Source of the DNA: Arabidopsis thaliana
Lineage: Eukaryota; Streptophyta; Magnoliopsida; Brassicales; Brassicaceae
Assembly: GCF_000001735.4 (NCBI RefSeq)
Contig: NC_003071.7
Location: 1,251,001 to 1,315,000, forward strand
Length of the DNA: 64,000 nucleotides
Direction: 5' to 3'
Numbering within the stretch: position 1 is the first letter of the stretch; each line of letters opens with the position of its first letter. Below the pieces are notes generated by a model. That model did no database searches. It was not told the DNA's origin and saw nothing but the letters and a program-made list of their open reading frames with translations. Shown here piece after piece: positions 25,899-38,099 of this stretch. The translations under genes were made by a program, and so were the position numbers.

Positions 25899-26678
25899 TT
25901 AGTTGTTCTTGGGAGGATGATGCTTAGCTCTCCAATAATCAGCAGTGTAAGCTACAAGTCCATCTTCTTCAACACTTTTGCTTGAGTTTCTCTCTGTCTC
26001 TCTATTTCCTCTCTTCATCTTCGTTTCAGCTTCTTCTTTTTCGCCACTTGCCATCATCAGTTTTCGTCCTCGTATCATCTTTTTCATCACATCACCATAT
26101 TTAATCGCCTGCTTTAACAATTACCAACGGTTTTGGCGAATAACTTGTTTGCTTATATGAATAAAAAACATCACAAAAATTTCCTTTGGTAACTCGAGAT
26201 ATAGTAAACATTTAAGAGTTCAGGAATTGAATATACGTGATTGATAAAATCATAAGAAAAACATGAAATTTTGACGTGAAACTATTTACAATTATGTTGT
26301 TTCTCAAGTTACCGATTTTCAACAGAGATTTGTATTATATATATATACCTTAGCAGTTGAAACGAAGTCACGGCTTGACTGTTGATTCCCATCTTCTAAA
26401 ACCATAGAACAAACAATTAGGTTATTATTTATCTACACTTGAGTAGTGATTCTAGTAAGACAATAATTGTCATGCATGCATGTGTATGTATAATTATGCA
26501 TGCAACTAAAAGTAAAATAAAAGTTAGAGACTATATAGGCTTTATGATTTTGCTCTTTTAGATGCAAAAGAAGATACTGTGAGGAGAGAGAAACACACAA
26601 ACCATGAAGTGAATAGCGAAAGGAGAAACATAAAAGAAGAATGATCAACACACATAGAATCTTTGACAAAGTAGTCAT
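25899..26678 (-). CDS. RGF3: Root meristem growth factor 3 precursor, 3 exons, 110 aa
   Basis: Minus-strand exons are 26678-26603, 26395-26349 and 26108-25899, all GT-AG, totalling 111 codons. The precursor has a signal peptide (residues 1-25, [14 protein letters not shown]) and a basic/acidic variable region. The last 13 residues are [13 protein letters not shown], the RGF/GLV/CLEL signalling motif. In this family the tyrosine after Asp is sulfated by TPST, a proline is hydroxylated, and the peptide is released to act through RGI receptor kinases and PLETHORA factors in the root stem-cell niche. No cleavage or sulfation residue looks damaged. The spacing of a secreted leader, a variable middle and a C-terminal hormone is standard for the family. 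Confidence 0.95.
25902..25940 (-). other. Mature RGF3 peptide coding segment
   Basis: Encodes the 13-residue [13 protein letters not shown] at the extreme C-terminus, directly before the stop. It has the Asp-Tyr sulfation site and the HHPP core shared by RGF peptides. Confidence 0.93.
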
Positions 26679-28650
26679 GACTCTTTTATATTCTCCTTCA
26701 AAACTTGATATCTTCCTTTATTTTTCTGATAATATTTTCTTACAATTTAAGCAGGAGGTAGAATTATTAAAAGCAAGAGATGCGTCTATATATAGGAGAT
26801 TAGTGGCCATATGTTTTAAGTTCGTGTATCTATAATTAGTCTTTGACCATGTGTCTCTGTTAACGTGTAATGTATGAATTCTTACGATGAAAAGTTGTAC
26901 TTGTAAATATTTACGATTCCTGCCATAACGTCCATATTCAAATAACTCGAAATATATTTATATTGTGACATACACATGTATATCTTATATCTATATGTTT
27001 TTTTTAATAAATCTCATCGACTGATCCGGTATAAAAACGCATTAAAGTGTTTCAGAGTAAATTTTTTTCCGAAAGGTCACCACATTGTCTATTTCGAGTT
27101 TGAAATGTTTTCTGACTAGTATCAGGGGTAGCCAGATTAGATATTACCTACTACAATGTAAACTTTTTGGCCCAAATCCAGATTTCTCACATATATATAA
27201 CTTTTGTTTTTAAGATGAATTTGAACTTGAGTTAGTTTCTTCAAAGCTTTCCCCAATTTTTCCTTACCACTAGCCCACAACTGTTTCTTATATGGTATAT
27301 CGTGTTTTTATTTTTTCAGTTTGTACTTTCGTCAAGCCTAAAGTCGTAAAATATAAATGAAGTTGTGATTTGTGAATACTTTCTAACAAGTAGGGAAATG
27401 TATTAAAAGTGGAATTTTAAGAGATTTGTGTAGAATCTATTTATGGACCTTTAGCAAAAAACAACCAAACAATGATCTGTTTATGGGTTCGAAATGGTAA
27501 TAGTAGAATGAGTATAGCTCACAACGAGAATAAACGTAGATAGTCCAGTCCGAACCTAATATAAACAAAATTTGAGTAGTGAATATGATGCGAATATAAC
27601 TATTAGATTTTCACTAATTTTATAACCTTTGGAATAGTCGAACTTTTATTGATTAAACTTGTATCAGTATACAAAGTTAAAATTATATTTTTTAAAGTTG
27701 TATTTCTACTGCTCTATACACCATATGTATTGTTCAAATAATTTATAAGGTAATAAATGTTAAGACCTAGGAGATCAAAAGACTCAAACTATGTCAACAA
27801 CAATTCTTTTCTTCCCATGATTTTTTAAAAAGTTATATTCAAGTATTCTCGCAAATTGATAAAACAAAGGGAGACTAGTCTGCATAGATGCTCGAGTTTG
27901 CACATGTTTCTCTATTTTGTGGAAAGTAATTTGTTAATCTCAATGCCCTAATTTCTATTTATGTTTTGTTAAACTACTAGATATCTCATAATCCTTCGTT
28001 TTTCACAAAGAGTCCTCGGTACTAAAAAAATGAACTTTATATTGTACGGACAACATAGAAGAAGAATAAGCTGAAATTAGTTACCTTTTTTTCTCTGACA
28101 AAATGAACTTTATAAACAATACATAATTCATCTCTCTTAAATTTCCAAAATCTAAGAGATCCGTTTTATTCTAAACTTTGATTTATAATTTAAGAGATTT
28201 AAAGTTTGATCAATTTTTTTTTGTTGCGTCTAAAAATCTCTAAACATCGAAGGATGGAGACTGAATTGTGGTCCGTTAAAAATTGGTATTTGTAAACAAG
28301 AAAACAACATTACGTAAATTGTAATTCATAAATTTGCGTGCTTTGTGCTTGTCTACCTCCACACCGGCTTACGATGAACCACACTCTTTTTAATATTCAA
28401 GACTTCTATATAATCATTATATCGTATATTCATATATATATATATATATATATTATATAAATAAATATTCTTTTCTGTTTTCTGTGTTACTAACTTTTAT
28501 TATATAGAGAGAGATATTCAATTATACCCAATACAAGCCTATATAATTATCAAAATTAAGTGGTTTTTTATTTACCAATTTGAATTCTCTAGATATCTTA
28601 CATACGAGGATGTGCTTTTAGTCAAATGGACTTAACCATTTGATTCCGCC
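26679..28650. other. RGF3 upstream region, AT-rich
   Basis: Two kilobases without a recognisable gene. It should contain the RGF3 promoter (reading leftward), but no motif stands out. A TA microsatellite lies at about 28432-28452. Confidence 0.45.
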
Positions 28651-29350
28651 TTCTCCACCGGAATTCGATTTCACTAAGTTGCGTTATCCCGCAATCCCGC
28701 ATAGTAGGGATTGAGTATTGATCGGGTCTTGTCGATACAAAGATGTAAAAAAAAAAATTTTACATAGTCTTTTTTTTCTGTTCTTATTCTTTTTTTTGGG
28801 GGTAAATATCTGTTATTGAACATTATAATTCAAACACTTCCAAAACTTTTTTTACCTTGTTCTGATATTGATGCAGCGTATCTTGAAGACAAATGCTCCT
28901 CCGGTATTCATCACGTCCGAGGAGATTGTTTATTGCTTTACTTTTGGGTTTAGTTTCATATGGACTTAATTAATGTATATTTGGGCTTTGAATATTTGAT
29001 ATTAGTTTGCTTATTCTTTAGGCTAGGGTTTCCATTCTTTTTCTCTTATTTTAAGAGATGTAATTCATTATTGTAATTAGTTTTTGATTATTGAATAAAC
29101 GAGTTTTAAGAGAGCTTGTCTAAAGCCTAGAGAGGAGGACTCTCAACCCTAAAAGCTTGTGTTCAAGCCCTGCAAGGAGGATTTGCAAAACCTCATCGAT
29201 ATCGTTATCGATCTCGACCTTATCTCTATTGCTTCTTCATCAAGTTTCGGCGTTCTAAACAAAATCCGTTCGTTAATCCGAGTTCTCATAGAGATTTTGT
29301 GTTTTCGTCCGTTATTTAGCTTCCGCTCTCCATCAGATATTACTTTTGTT
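28650..29350 (+). mobile_element. Possible LTR-retrotransposon fossil fragment
   Basis: A stretch with promoter-like AT-rich sequence, a gggtttcc segment, a polyadenylation-like tgaataaacg (about 29093) and GC-richer downstream sequence resembles the end of a plant LTR and leader. No inverted TG/CA termini, primer site or target duplication could be fixed, so family and limits are uncertain. Confidence 0.3.
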
Positions 29351-29867
29351 CAGTAGACCATTCATAAATACCTGCCTTGGATCCAAAAATAGGACAAATA
29401 AACATCATTTGCATCATTTTATTATTCTTAAAAGAAATTGCAAATTTTTGACCAAATTGCAAATATTTTGTTTTTAGGTTATACCCAATACCCACATACT
29501 GTATTATAGTCGTAATAAAAAAAGGAAAAGTTGCAAAATAAGTAGAGGACAGTGAGAAGTTGGTAACTATATATGTTTTGGTTAATTTAGTTATGGGTAT
29601 GGAGTCTATAACGTATGGTTTCGATATTTCCAATAATTAGCAATCGTGTATCTTCGTTAGCATCAACATTGTTGTATTTTATTTAGTGCACACCTTCTCA
29701 TAATTTCTAAATCAATAAAATTTTAATATCATTTTATCTTGGTATATGTCACTATGTATGTGGTTATTTTTATGCTTCCATGTTTTTATTTTTTTTGCCA
29801 TGGAACCATTAGCTTAGGTTGAAAATCATCGATTGTAAACCTATCATGTTTTCATTTTTATGAAATA

Positions 29868-29895
29868 TTAGGTGATCATCCGCGCTACACCACGG
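29868..29895 (-). mobile_element. Helitron-like 3' terminus (minus strand)
   Basis: Read on the minus strand, a GC-rich hairpin (ccgtg gtgtag cgcgg) is followed 9-10 bases later by ctaa and a T, fitting the CTRR-T end of Helitrons. The element would extend to the right; its 5' TC end was not located. Confidence 0.45.
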
Positions 29896-30151
29896 TTTTT
29901 TCGGATGTTTTTGTATTGTTTAATTTAAATATAATTTTTATTTATCTTATCATTTACTCATGCAATAAGCAATTACATTTAGTATTAAAATATTTTTTTC
30001 TAACCACATTCTCAACAATGCATCATACACATAATTTCTAAACAATGTTTATCTTAAACCAATTTAACAGAGGGTAGTGTTGGATTCTATAAACCTAAGA
30101 ATTTAATGATGGAGCTCCTTACATATTCTTCACCCTCAGTTATTTATTATA

Positions 30152-30220
30152 TAAATATCAATTTAAGAGAATATAAACATCAATTTAAGAGAATATAAAC
30201 ATCAATTTAAGAGAATAACT
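30152..30220. repeat. 22-bp tandem repeat, three copies
   Basis: The unit atcaatttaagagaatataa (with a/c spacing) recurs three times at about 30157-30216 in AT-rich spacer. No function is evident. Confidence 0.85.
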
Positions 30221-30599
30221 TAGTTAAATTATTAAGTAATATACTCATACTTTGAGTTTGGATTACCATAAAAATCTTCGAGTATGAGAAAACTATTAAA
30301 ATGATTTTATTAAAAAATCATGTGATATTAAAATAAATTTAGTAAAAGTACAATTAAATATGTATAATAAAATAATATGTAAAATTAAATATAAATATAT
30401 CATTAAACTATAGATTTGAAATTGAAGAGATTACATTAATTATTTAATAAACACATGTCAAATGCTAAAGTGATGATGTGTCTATCATATGAAGAGAGTT
30501 GGCCAACTTTCATATATATAATTTACGAAAAAAAAAAAAAAAAACAAATATTCAAGATCTCTTTCTTGATATGGGCCAATTTGATACGAAACATTTTCC

Positions 30600-30982
30600 A
30601 GCCATAACCTTTCGTTTTACTTTATACGGGCTATAGGCCCATTATGGGTTAACGTGTAGGCCCAATAAGGTGTTTTTTCAATTTGGTTTGCATTTGGTGT
30701 GTGTGTGTGTGTCAGCTACAATTTCTCAAGGAGAGGCGCGTGTAAATCAAACGGATAATCCTACGGTTTTGATGAAATGGCTTCTCGTAGACCTCACAAT
30801 CTCTAAACATCTCTTCTCTTTATACGCTCTTCTTCTAGAAACCTCTCTTACCTCACTCTCCTTAAACCTTTAATAGGGTTTTTAGGTTACTCTTTGTTCA
30901 ACTACTACAAACTCTTTTCTCTTTAGAGATTGAGAGATTGTAAAAAAATCTCAAATCTTTTCCTTCACAACTTTCAAATCTA
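30600..30982 (+). promoter_or_regulatory. HSP90.5 promoter and 5' leader
   Basis: Two aggcccat/aggcccaat motifs (about 30634-30641 and 30658-30666) match the TGGGCC/AGGCCCA site II type that binds TCP factors and is common upstream of plastid and housekeeping genes. A TATA-like ctttatacg lies near 30818, and a CT-rich leader runs to the ATG at 30983. A heat-shock element sits at 30833-30840. Confidence 0.55.
30833..30840 (+). promoter_or_regulatory. Candidate heat-shock element
   Basis: ttctagaa is a perfect nTTCnnGAAn core. It has an extra ttc immediately upstream (ttcttctagaa), giving close to three alternating units, 143 bp before the start codon of an HSP90 gene. Confidence 0.55.
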
Positions 30983-33900
30983 ATGGCTCCTGCTTTGAGT
31001 AGAAGTCTCTACACATCTCCTTTGACTTCAGTTCCAATCACTCCTGTCTCTTCTCGTCTCTCTCATCTGAGAAGCTCGTTTCTCCCACACGGCGGCGCTT
31101 TAAGAACCGGCGTTTCGTGTAGCTGGAATCTCGAAAAGAGATGTAACCGATTCGCCGTGAAGTGTGACGCCGCCGTGGCGGAGAAAGAGACCACTGAAGA
31201 AGGGTCAGGTGAGAAGTTTGAGTACCAAGCTGAGGTGGGTTCTCTTTCATATCTCCTAAAGTTTCAATCTTGTTTTCTGGGTATCTCTCAACTTGATGGG
31301 GATATAAAGTTTTAAGATTTGATTGTTGAAATCTTATCACAGGTTAGTAGATTGTTGGATTTGATTGTTCATAGCTTATACAGTCACAAGGAGGTGTTTC
31401 TCAGGGAGCTTGTAAGGTGAGTCAATTTTGATGGATTGTTTTGGAAATGATTTGTGTGTTTCTGTCAAAATCTGATTTTGAATGTGTCTGTGTATGTTCA
31501 GTAATGCAAGTGATGCTTTGGATAAGCTGAGGTTCTTGAGTGTAACAGAGCCTTCTTTGCTTGGAGATGGTGGAGATCTTGAGATTAGGATTAAGCCTGA
31601 TCCTGATAACGGCACCATCACCATAACGTATGAGAGACTTCTCATTTTTTGTTTTACTTAAGTATTGAAAATTGAATAGAACAGGTTTACTTAGAGAGGT
31701 TTGATGCGTATATGCAGTGATACTGGTATTGGAATGACAAAGGAAGAACTTATTGATTGCCTTGGAACTATTGCTCAAAGTGGTACTTCGAAATTCTTGA
31801 AGGCTCTAAAGGTTTTTTTTCCATCTCTTTGAAAACCTGTTGCTAGCAAATCTTTGATGTCATGTTTTCGGACTCATTGTTTTATTGCTCTCTTTATTCA
31901 GGAAAACAAGGACCTTGGTGCTGACAACGGTTTGATCGGACAGTTTGGTGTTGGGTTTTACTCTGCTTTCTTAGTTGCTGAGAAGGTGAAGACTTTCAAC
32001 TTTTGTTTTTTAGTGTCTTCTGGTTAATGTATTTCTTACGAGGAATGGACGTACAATTGTCTTTGCTTTCAGGTTGTTGTGTCCACCAAAAGCCCCAAAT
32101 CTGACAAGCAATATGTTTGGGAATCGGTTGCCGATAGTAGCTCGTATCTGATCAGAGAAGAAACAGACCCTGATAACATTCTACGTCGTGGAACACAAAT
32201 CACCTTGTATCTGAGGGTACTTTTCTTTATTCATTCATCCTTTCATTTGATGCGTCAGATCTCTTATAGTTTGTTTGACTGCTTATTCCTGGCTGCAGGA
32301 GGATGATAAATACGAATTTGCGGAGTCTACAAGGATCAAGAACCTCGTGAAGAATTACTCTCAGTTCGTTGGGTTTCCTATCTATACATGGCAGGAGAAA
32401 TCAAGGACTATAGAGGTGAGGATGAAAGTTTTGTTTTTGTAATCATATTAGTGTATTCACATTGCTAATATGGTTTAAAATTTGTAACTTGTGGTAGGTC
32501 GAAGAGGACGAACCAGTTAAGGAAGGAGAAGAGGTAAAAAAATTATGTTGTTTTAATTGTGTGTATCAACTATCAAACAGTCACAACCAAAAGACTGTTC
32601 TAGAATTTTGTTTACTGAGTTGATTTTGTTACTTGTTTGTTTCCAGGGTGAGCCAAAGAAAAAGAAGACCACTAAAACTGAGAAGTATTGGGATTGGGAA
32701 CTAGCCAACGAGACCAAACCGCTATGGGTAAGCCTTGGAGCTTTAGCCTGCGTTTTGTACTTTTCTTTCAACATGTTTACTGATTATTTTGTGTCTTTGA
32801 ATAGATGCGCAATTCGAAGGAAGTGGAAAAAGGAGAGTACAATGAGTTCTACAAAAAGGCTTTCAATGAGTTCTTGGATCCACTTGCTCACACACACTTC
32901 ACAACTGAGGTCTTTATACTTATACACTATACACTATATTTATGTCAATTTATGAATTCTTCAATTGGTGCTTACTAGTCTCTGTATTGTCTTGATTATT
33001 AAAGGGTGAGGTTGAGTTCAGGAGCATTTTGTACATCCCTGGGATGGGTCCTCTTAACAATGAAGATGTTACAAACCCGAAAACAAAGAACATTCGTCTC
33101 TACGTGAAGCGTGTGTTTATCTCTGACGATTTTGATGGAGAGCTTGTGAGTCTTTTATGGGTTCTTTCTTATGTAGAAATCTCTTTAGATTTGTGGTTCA
33201 ATTTTTATCTGACTATGTTACCTAATCTGTTTGCAGTTCCCGAGATATCTGAGCTTTGTGAAGGGAGTTGTGGACTCTGATGATCTTCCTCTTAATGTTT
33301 CTCGTGAAATTCTCCAAGAAAGCAGAATTGTGAGTGGTGCAACTGTTAGTGATACAAATGTTTATCATATATGAATATCACAAATTGTAACTGTACTATC
33401 TTTCGTGATAATGTTCAGGTAAGAATCATGAGAAAGAGGCTCATTAGAAAAACCTTTGACATGATACAAGAAATCTCTGAGAGTGAAAACAAAGAGGTAG
33501 GTATCTCATTATCCTAATTTTGTTTTGAGCTCATTTGAAAGCCAGGGATATTCATGTTGTACAAACAATTCTAGGATTACAAGAAATTCTGGGAGAACTT
33601 TGGTAGATTCCTTAAATTGGGTTGTATTGAAGACACCGGTAACCACAAGCGTATCACACCGCTACTTAGATTCTTCAGTTCCAAGAATGAAGAGGAATTG
33701 ACAAGCTTGGATGATTATATCGAGAACATGGGAGAGAACCAAAAGGCGATCTACTACCTCGCAACTGATAGTCTTAAAAGTGCCAAGTCTGCCCCTTTCT
33801 TGGAGAAACTAATCCAAAAAGATATCGAGGTATATGCTTCAAGACTTGTTTTTCAACTTCGAGTTTCTGTTTAGATTTGACTTTCTCACCACTTGCTTTT

Positions 33901-34909
33901 GTTAATTATAGGTTCTATATTTGGTTGAACCAATCGATGAAGTTGCTATTCAGAATTTGCAAACCTACAAAGAAAAGAAATTCGTTGATATCAGTAAAGA
34001 AGATTTGGAACTCGGTAAGTATGGTTTAGCACTGCTGACTGCCCGCACATTTCTCTCAACCATTTGTTTGTAACAAAACGTGTCCATTCTCGCAGGAGAT
34101 GAAGATGAAGTAAAGGACAGGGAAGCGAAACAAGAGTTTAACCTTCTCTGTGACTGGATAAAACAGCAGCTCGGTGACAAAGTTGCAAAAGTCCAAGTCT
34201 CAAACCGTTTGAGCTCTTCTCCTTGTGTGCTTGTCTCTGGCAAATTCGGGTGGTCAGCTAATATGGAAAGGTTAGTACTTCAGCAAAAGCTTTATAACCT
34301 GAAATCCACATACCATAAAACTTATGTGCTTGTTCATTGACTTATGTGCTTATTCATTGTGAAAGGCTAATGAAGGCACAGGCTCTTGGAGACACTTCAA
34401 GCCTGGAGTTCATGAGAGGTAGGAGAATACTAGAGATCAATCCAGATCATCCCATCATCAAAGACTTGAACGTAAGTGTGTGGTATAATATTCTCTCAGA
34501 AATCTCTTGTCTCGAAAAAGCCTTATTAATTTTTGTATTCTTTTGGTACAGGCTGCTTGTAAGAATGCACCAGAGAGCACTGAAGCAACAAGAGTGGTCG
34601 ATCTCTTGTATGACACTGCTATAATATCAAGTGGATTCACTGTAAGAAATCTGAAACCTTTCTTGTTTCCCAGTAAAAGTCTTGGACCATTTTACTCACT
34701 TATATGTGTTTGTTGTACAGCCTGATAGCCCGGCCGAGCTCGGGAACAAGATATATGAGATGATGGCAATGGCGGTTGGAGGAAGATGGGGCAGAGTTGA
34801 AGAAGAAGAAGAAAGCTCGACTGTGAATGAAGGAGATGACAAAAGCGGAGAAACAGAGGTAGTTGAACCATCTGAAGTGAGGGCAGAGAGTGATCCTTGG
34901 CAAGATTGA
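30983..34909 (+). CDS. HSP90-5: Chloroplast HSP90 chaperone, 19 exons, 780 aa
   Basis: Exons: 30983-31234, 31343-31416, 31502-31627, 31718-31811, 31902-31985, 32073-32216, 32299-32415, 32498-32533, 32647-32727, 32805-32909, 33005-33145, 33237-33329, 33419-33496, 33575-33829, 33912-34014, 34096-34270, 34366-34471, 34552-34641, 34721-34909. These give 2343 nt in frame. A Ser/Arg-rich transit peptide (about 60 residues) precedes the GHKL ATPase domain, with [25 protein letters not shown] (about 152-162) and [16 protein letters not shown]. The middle domain follows ([13 protein letters not shown], then [16 protein letters not shown]), then a C-terminal dimerisation domain with no MEEVD or KDEL, ending SDPWQD. 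That fits the stromal paralogue (CR88, EMB1956, AT2G04030), needed for plastid biogenesis and protein import. Confidence 0.97.
34321..34360 (+). repeat. 20-bp tandem duplication at an HSP90.5 intron end
   Basis: cttatgtgcttgttcattga and cttatgtgcttattcattgt are adjacent just before the acceptor of exon 17 (exon starts 34366). Confidence 0.9.
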
Positions 34910-35902
34910 TCCTTTTTTACCTTCTTTTGTTTGCAGTGATTTTTTTTTGACAGAACGCTTTATCTTTCCATTAGCAGTATCATGGGCCTAATGAAAGCCC
35001 ATAATTAAATCACGCGTGAACGAGATTTATCCAATACAGTATTTGTAGTTTTTTTTTGATAATTAAAATAATTTTAGAGAATTTACACAAAAAAAGCTTT
35101 TAACAAAAATATTTACGAATATTTGAAAAATATTTGCATTTGAGTTGTATTAAATATTCTGAATTTACATCCTCTTATTATTAAAAAGAAAATACAAATT
35201 GAAAAATAGTCTAATCTGCCATCAATTTTCAATTTTGGATTTTGTACATTATTAATCAAAATCGTCTATGGTAATTTGGTCATCACTCTATATTCCTTAA
35301 ATACACTATATTTCAAATTTAAATAATATTTCTTAAACACACTATATTCAATACTTATCACCTATTTATTGTTTTTTCAAAGATTTAAAAAAACTAAATA
35401 TAAAAAATCAATCTAAAATAAACCAAAAATATAGTTATTAATTTTACATATTTTTTATTAAAAATATTATGTTGGCAAACAATATTAAGAGCTCGCGAAT
35501 TAATTAGTGGAGCGGATTAGAATTTACAATAATTCATAATTATGCATATGGAATAAATTATATTTAAAAATCAATATTCGATATATCAAAATATGGTACA
35601 ATCACACATTTTCCGGATATTATTTAAACTAATAATCTTAACGGTCCATTAAAACTTTCCAAATCAAAATGATTTCCAAATCAATCATTTGATGGAAAAT
35701 TTCTTGGTCAAAATTTAAATCAAATACCGACCTGCAATAATGGGTTAGAATTTGTATTTATTTGATAGAGAATGAGTAAAATGGAATTGTTAATGACCTT
35801 GGACATATCTAAATTTATAATTACAATACTAATTTGGACGTAACACGAGTTAAACTAAATTATATAATTCTAATACTATTTTGACAACTGTACAAATAAA
35901 AA
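34910..35902. other. AT-rich spacer downstream of HSP90.5
   Basis: Holds the 3' untranslated region, then AT-rich DNA that may be the body of the Helitron ending at 35936. No coding signal. Confidence 0.45.
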
Positions 35903-35904
35903 AA

Positions 35905-35937
35905 TCTCCCGCGGTAAACCGCAAGTTTAATCCTAGT
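35905..35937 (+). mobile_element. Helitron-like 3' terminus (plus strand)
   Basis: The hairpin gcggtaaaccgc (35911-35922) is followed 10 bases on by ctag (35933-35936) and a T. This is the usual 3' end of Arabidopsis ATREP-type non-autonomous Helitrons. The 5' end upstream was not found. Confidence 0.55.
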
Positions 35938-36248
35938 ATTATTTATTTGGTAATACTTTAGTAGAGCAATTCTGATTTTTACTTGTTTGATGTATAGAAA
36001 ATGTATAAATATAAGAAAATTCTGGTTACATAAATTTTGGATTTTTATAATGTTGGAACAATCGTTAACCAAACAATTAGAAAAAAAACTAATTAATTTC
36101 CGTTGAGATAATTATACTTTCATAAAATAAAAAGGAAATTAAGAAAAAAAAGAAACTTTACTTTTCCTAATAGTAAAATTGTAACACTGTAAAACCATCA
36201 AAATCCTATTAGAAAAATAAATTACCTAACTCGCATCCTCTATAAATA

Positions 36249-36800
36249 CAGTAGAAACTCTATAAATTAATAATGTTGGGACCATAAAATTTAATTAATT
36301 TATAGTGATATTAATTTATCCTATAAATTAATATTTATTAATTTATAGGATAAAATAATAAATATTAATTTATAGAAATATTTACGTAAAATACAATACT
36401 AAAGTCTTTTAAAAATGTTTATTAATTTAGTTTTTCTTATGTTTTGTTGTTTGTATATTCAATTCTGTTAAAAAAATTATTTTTCTCTTGACTTTTTAAT
36501 TTATTTTTCTACAATATATTGTGTCCGTATATTTACGACGTTAACGTGAGGCTTAATCCAAATTTTCTTTATCCAAATCTTACCAATGATTAAAAAATGT
36601 TACAAAACCAAATATGACGGATAAAATGCGCAAAGAGTTACGTGAGTACAAAAGAGATCATACCAACGGTACTCTAAAGAGAGTTGTAATTGTGACTTGA
36701 ATAAAAGTTTCATATAAAATTAGTGTTAGAATCTATGCTTAGATTTATGATTATTAATTTATGATATTATTGGGACCATATTTTTACATAGGGATTTTTA
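36249..36800 (+). mobile_element. Pogo-like MITE with strong internal palindrome
   Basis: Begins cagtagaaactctataaatt then aataatgttgggacc after ta (36247-36248), matching the CAGTAAAACCTCTATAAATTA terminus of Arabidopsis pogo/Lemi elements and their TA target. The repeated attaatttata units and a 38-bp palindrome (36316-36353) are typical. A second tattgggaccat near 36768 suggests the right part ends close to 36800, but the right terminus is not clear. Confidence 0.65.
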
Positions 36801-37139
36801 AAAAATTATCATCTTATTATCTTATCGATTTTGGTTAATTTTTACACGATAAATTATCCATCAGAGCAAATGGGGAAGGCCAAAAATCACAAACAATCCA
36901 AAACTTACCGCAGCACTAGTACTAGAGCAGCCACATCAATCATATCCCTAACAGAGGTATAGATTCATGTTAAAATGCATGGGAAATCTCACTGATGCGA
37001 AAGAAACAATCTCGACAGACATCCTCCAAACACACGAATCATCACGAGGTGAAACTATAGATAAACAAGAGACCTAGAGTATTACTACAAACATATATAA
37101 GTAGAAACGAGAAGAGTCTTGTTAGTTAAGAGGGATTCA

Positions 37140-38038
37140 CCTTCAGGATGGTATATTGGATTCTGGCCCGGGACAAGTCATCTCTATTGTGGTACCATTT
37201 TATGGAGAGCTGATTCGATATTAAGATAAATGGAATCAAGATTGGCACTTCTAGTTCTAAGGATTGGATAATCCTCCAAGTTCGAGAAGACAACTGTCTC
37301 ATCTTCTTGACATATCAATAAATGCTGGCGCAGTAAAGTCCACACCAGAGTCCATTGTCCATATAAGAATGTCATTGAACATTCTCATAGCGGGATTTTT
37401 GCCTCGGGAAGGAAGTATATTCTTGCCTTCCACGTCTTGTTACATAAAACTTACCCCATGTGGAAACTTTCTTATCGTTAACATGAGCCCAAATTGACAT
37501 CTTACCGCTAAAGCCGATCTCAATAAGAGAGGATTCGATTTTCTGATAGATCAAATCAGGACTGTTACTATCACTCTATCAGGGAATGGGTTAAGTAACC
37601 CAGAGGTCCCAAAAGATGTCCATCTTAGCCCCTTCCACGGGTGTGATAGGTTCTGCATAGGTTAGTGCAGGGCCGGCCCAAGTGTTTTTGTTGCTTAAAG
37701 CAAAAATGTGTTTGGCCCATTAACAATGGGGTGTTGAAAAAAAAAACAATTTTTGACAAAAGTTTGACTCGAACTAGACACATAGAAAAAGATTATTAGT
37801 ACTGTTGACCACTATACCACCAACAATTTTAAAATTTGATGCCCCAAATTTTGTTAATAAAATCTGATGCCTAAAGGCTTAGCTTCACCATCTTTAGCTC
37901 TGGGCGGGCATGGGTTAGTGATCCATTAACCGTTAATCATTACTATTGACAGATCGATCAACAAACAATTTCAGGTAAGAGATGGAGAAAGATCTTACTG
38001 GTGAAATCTTTGATCTCAGAGAGATCTTCTTCGCCCAT
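37140..38038 (-). pseudogene. NYN-domain (MARF1/limkain-type nuclease-like) gene, broken
   Basis: The minus-strand start ATG at 38038 opens MGEEDLSEIKDFTS, then donor gtaagat. After an intron holding a 245-bp MITE (37668-37912), the next exon begins after atgcag near 37648 with MDIFWDLW. The NYN pattern continues: DLIYQKIESSLIEIGFSGKM (about 37560-37505), then FNDILIWTMDSG and FTAPAFIDMSRR (about 37380-37325). This resembles the Arabidopsis 'putative endonuclease or glycosyl hydrolase' family (WWDIENC, then ISSALLKM and GDRDFS). Stops after WDLWVT and between the blocks, and the lack of the GDRDFS aspartates, indicate a pseudogene. Confidence 0.6.
37668..37912. mobile_element. hAT MITE, 245 bp, perfect 8-bp target duplication
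   Basis: ggttagtg occurs at 37660-37667 and 37913-37920. The ends cagggccggcccaag and the complement of the right end (catgcccgcccagag) are imperfect inverted repeats of hAT type. It lies in the intron of the NYN-domain pseudogene. Confidence 0.82.
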
Positions 38039-38099
38039 GGTTCGACGAAGAGAATTAGAGATTCGATTTCAATAGAATGAGGTTTGTTCAAACCCTAAT

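Noticed and set aside
26433-26602. Continuation of the RGF3 exon 1 frame past 26603
   Set aside because: It reads into intron sequence; splicing at 26603/26395 restores the RGF3 precursor in phase with the C-terminal hormone.
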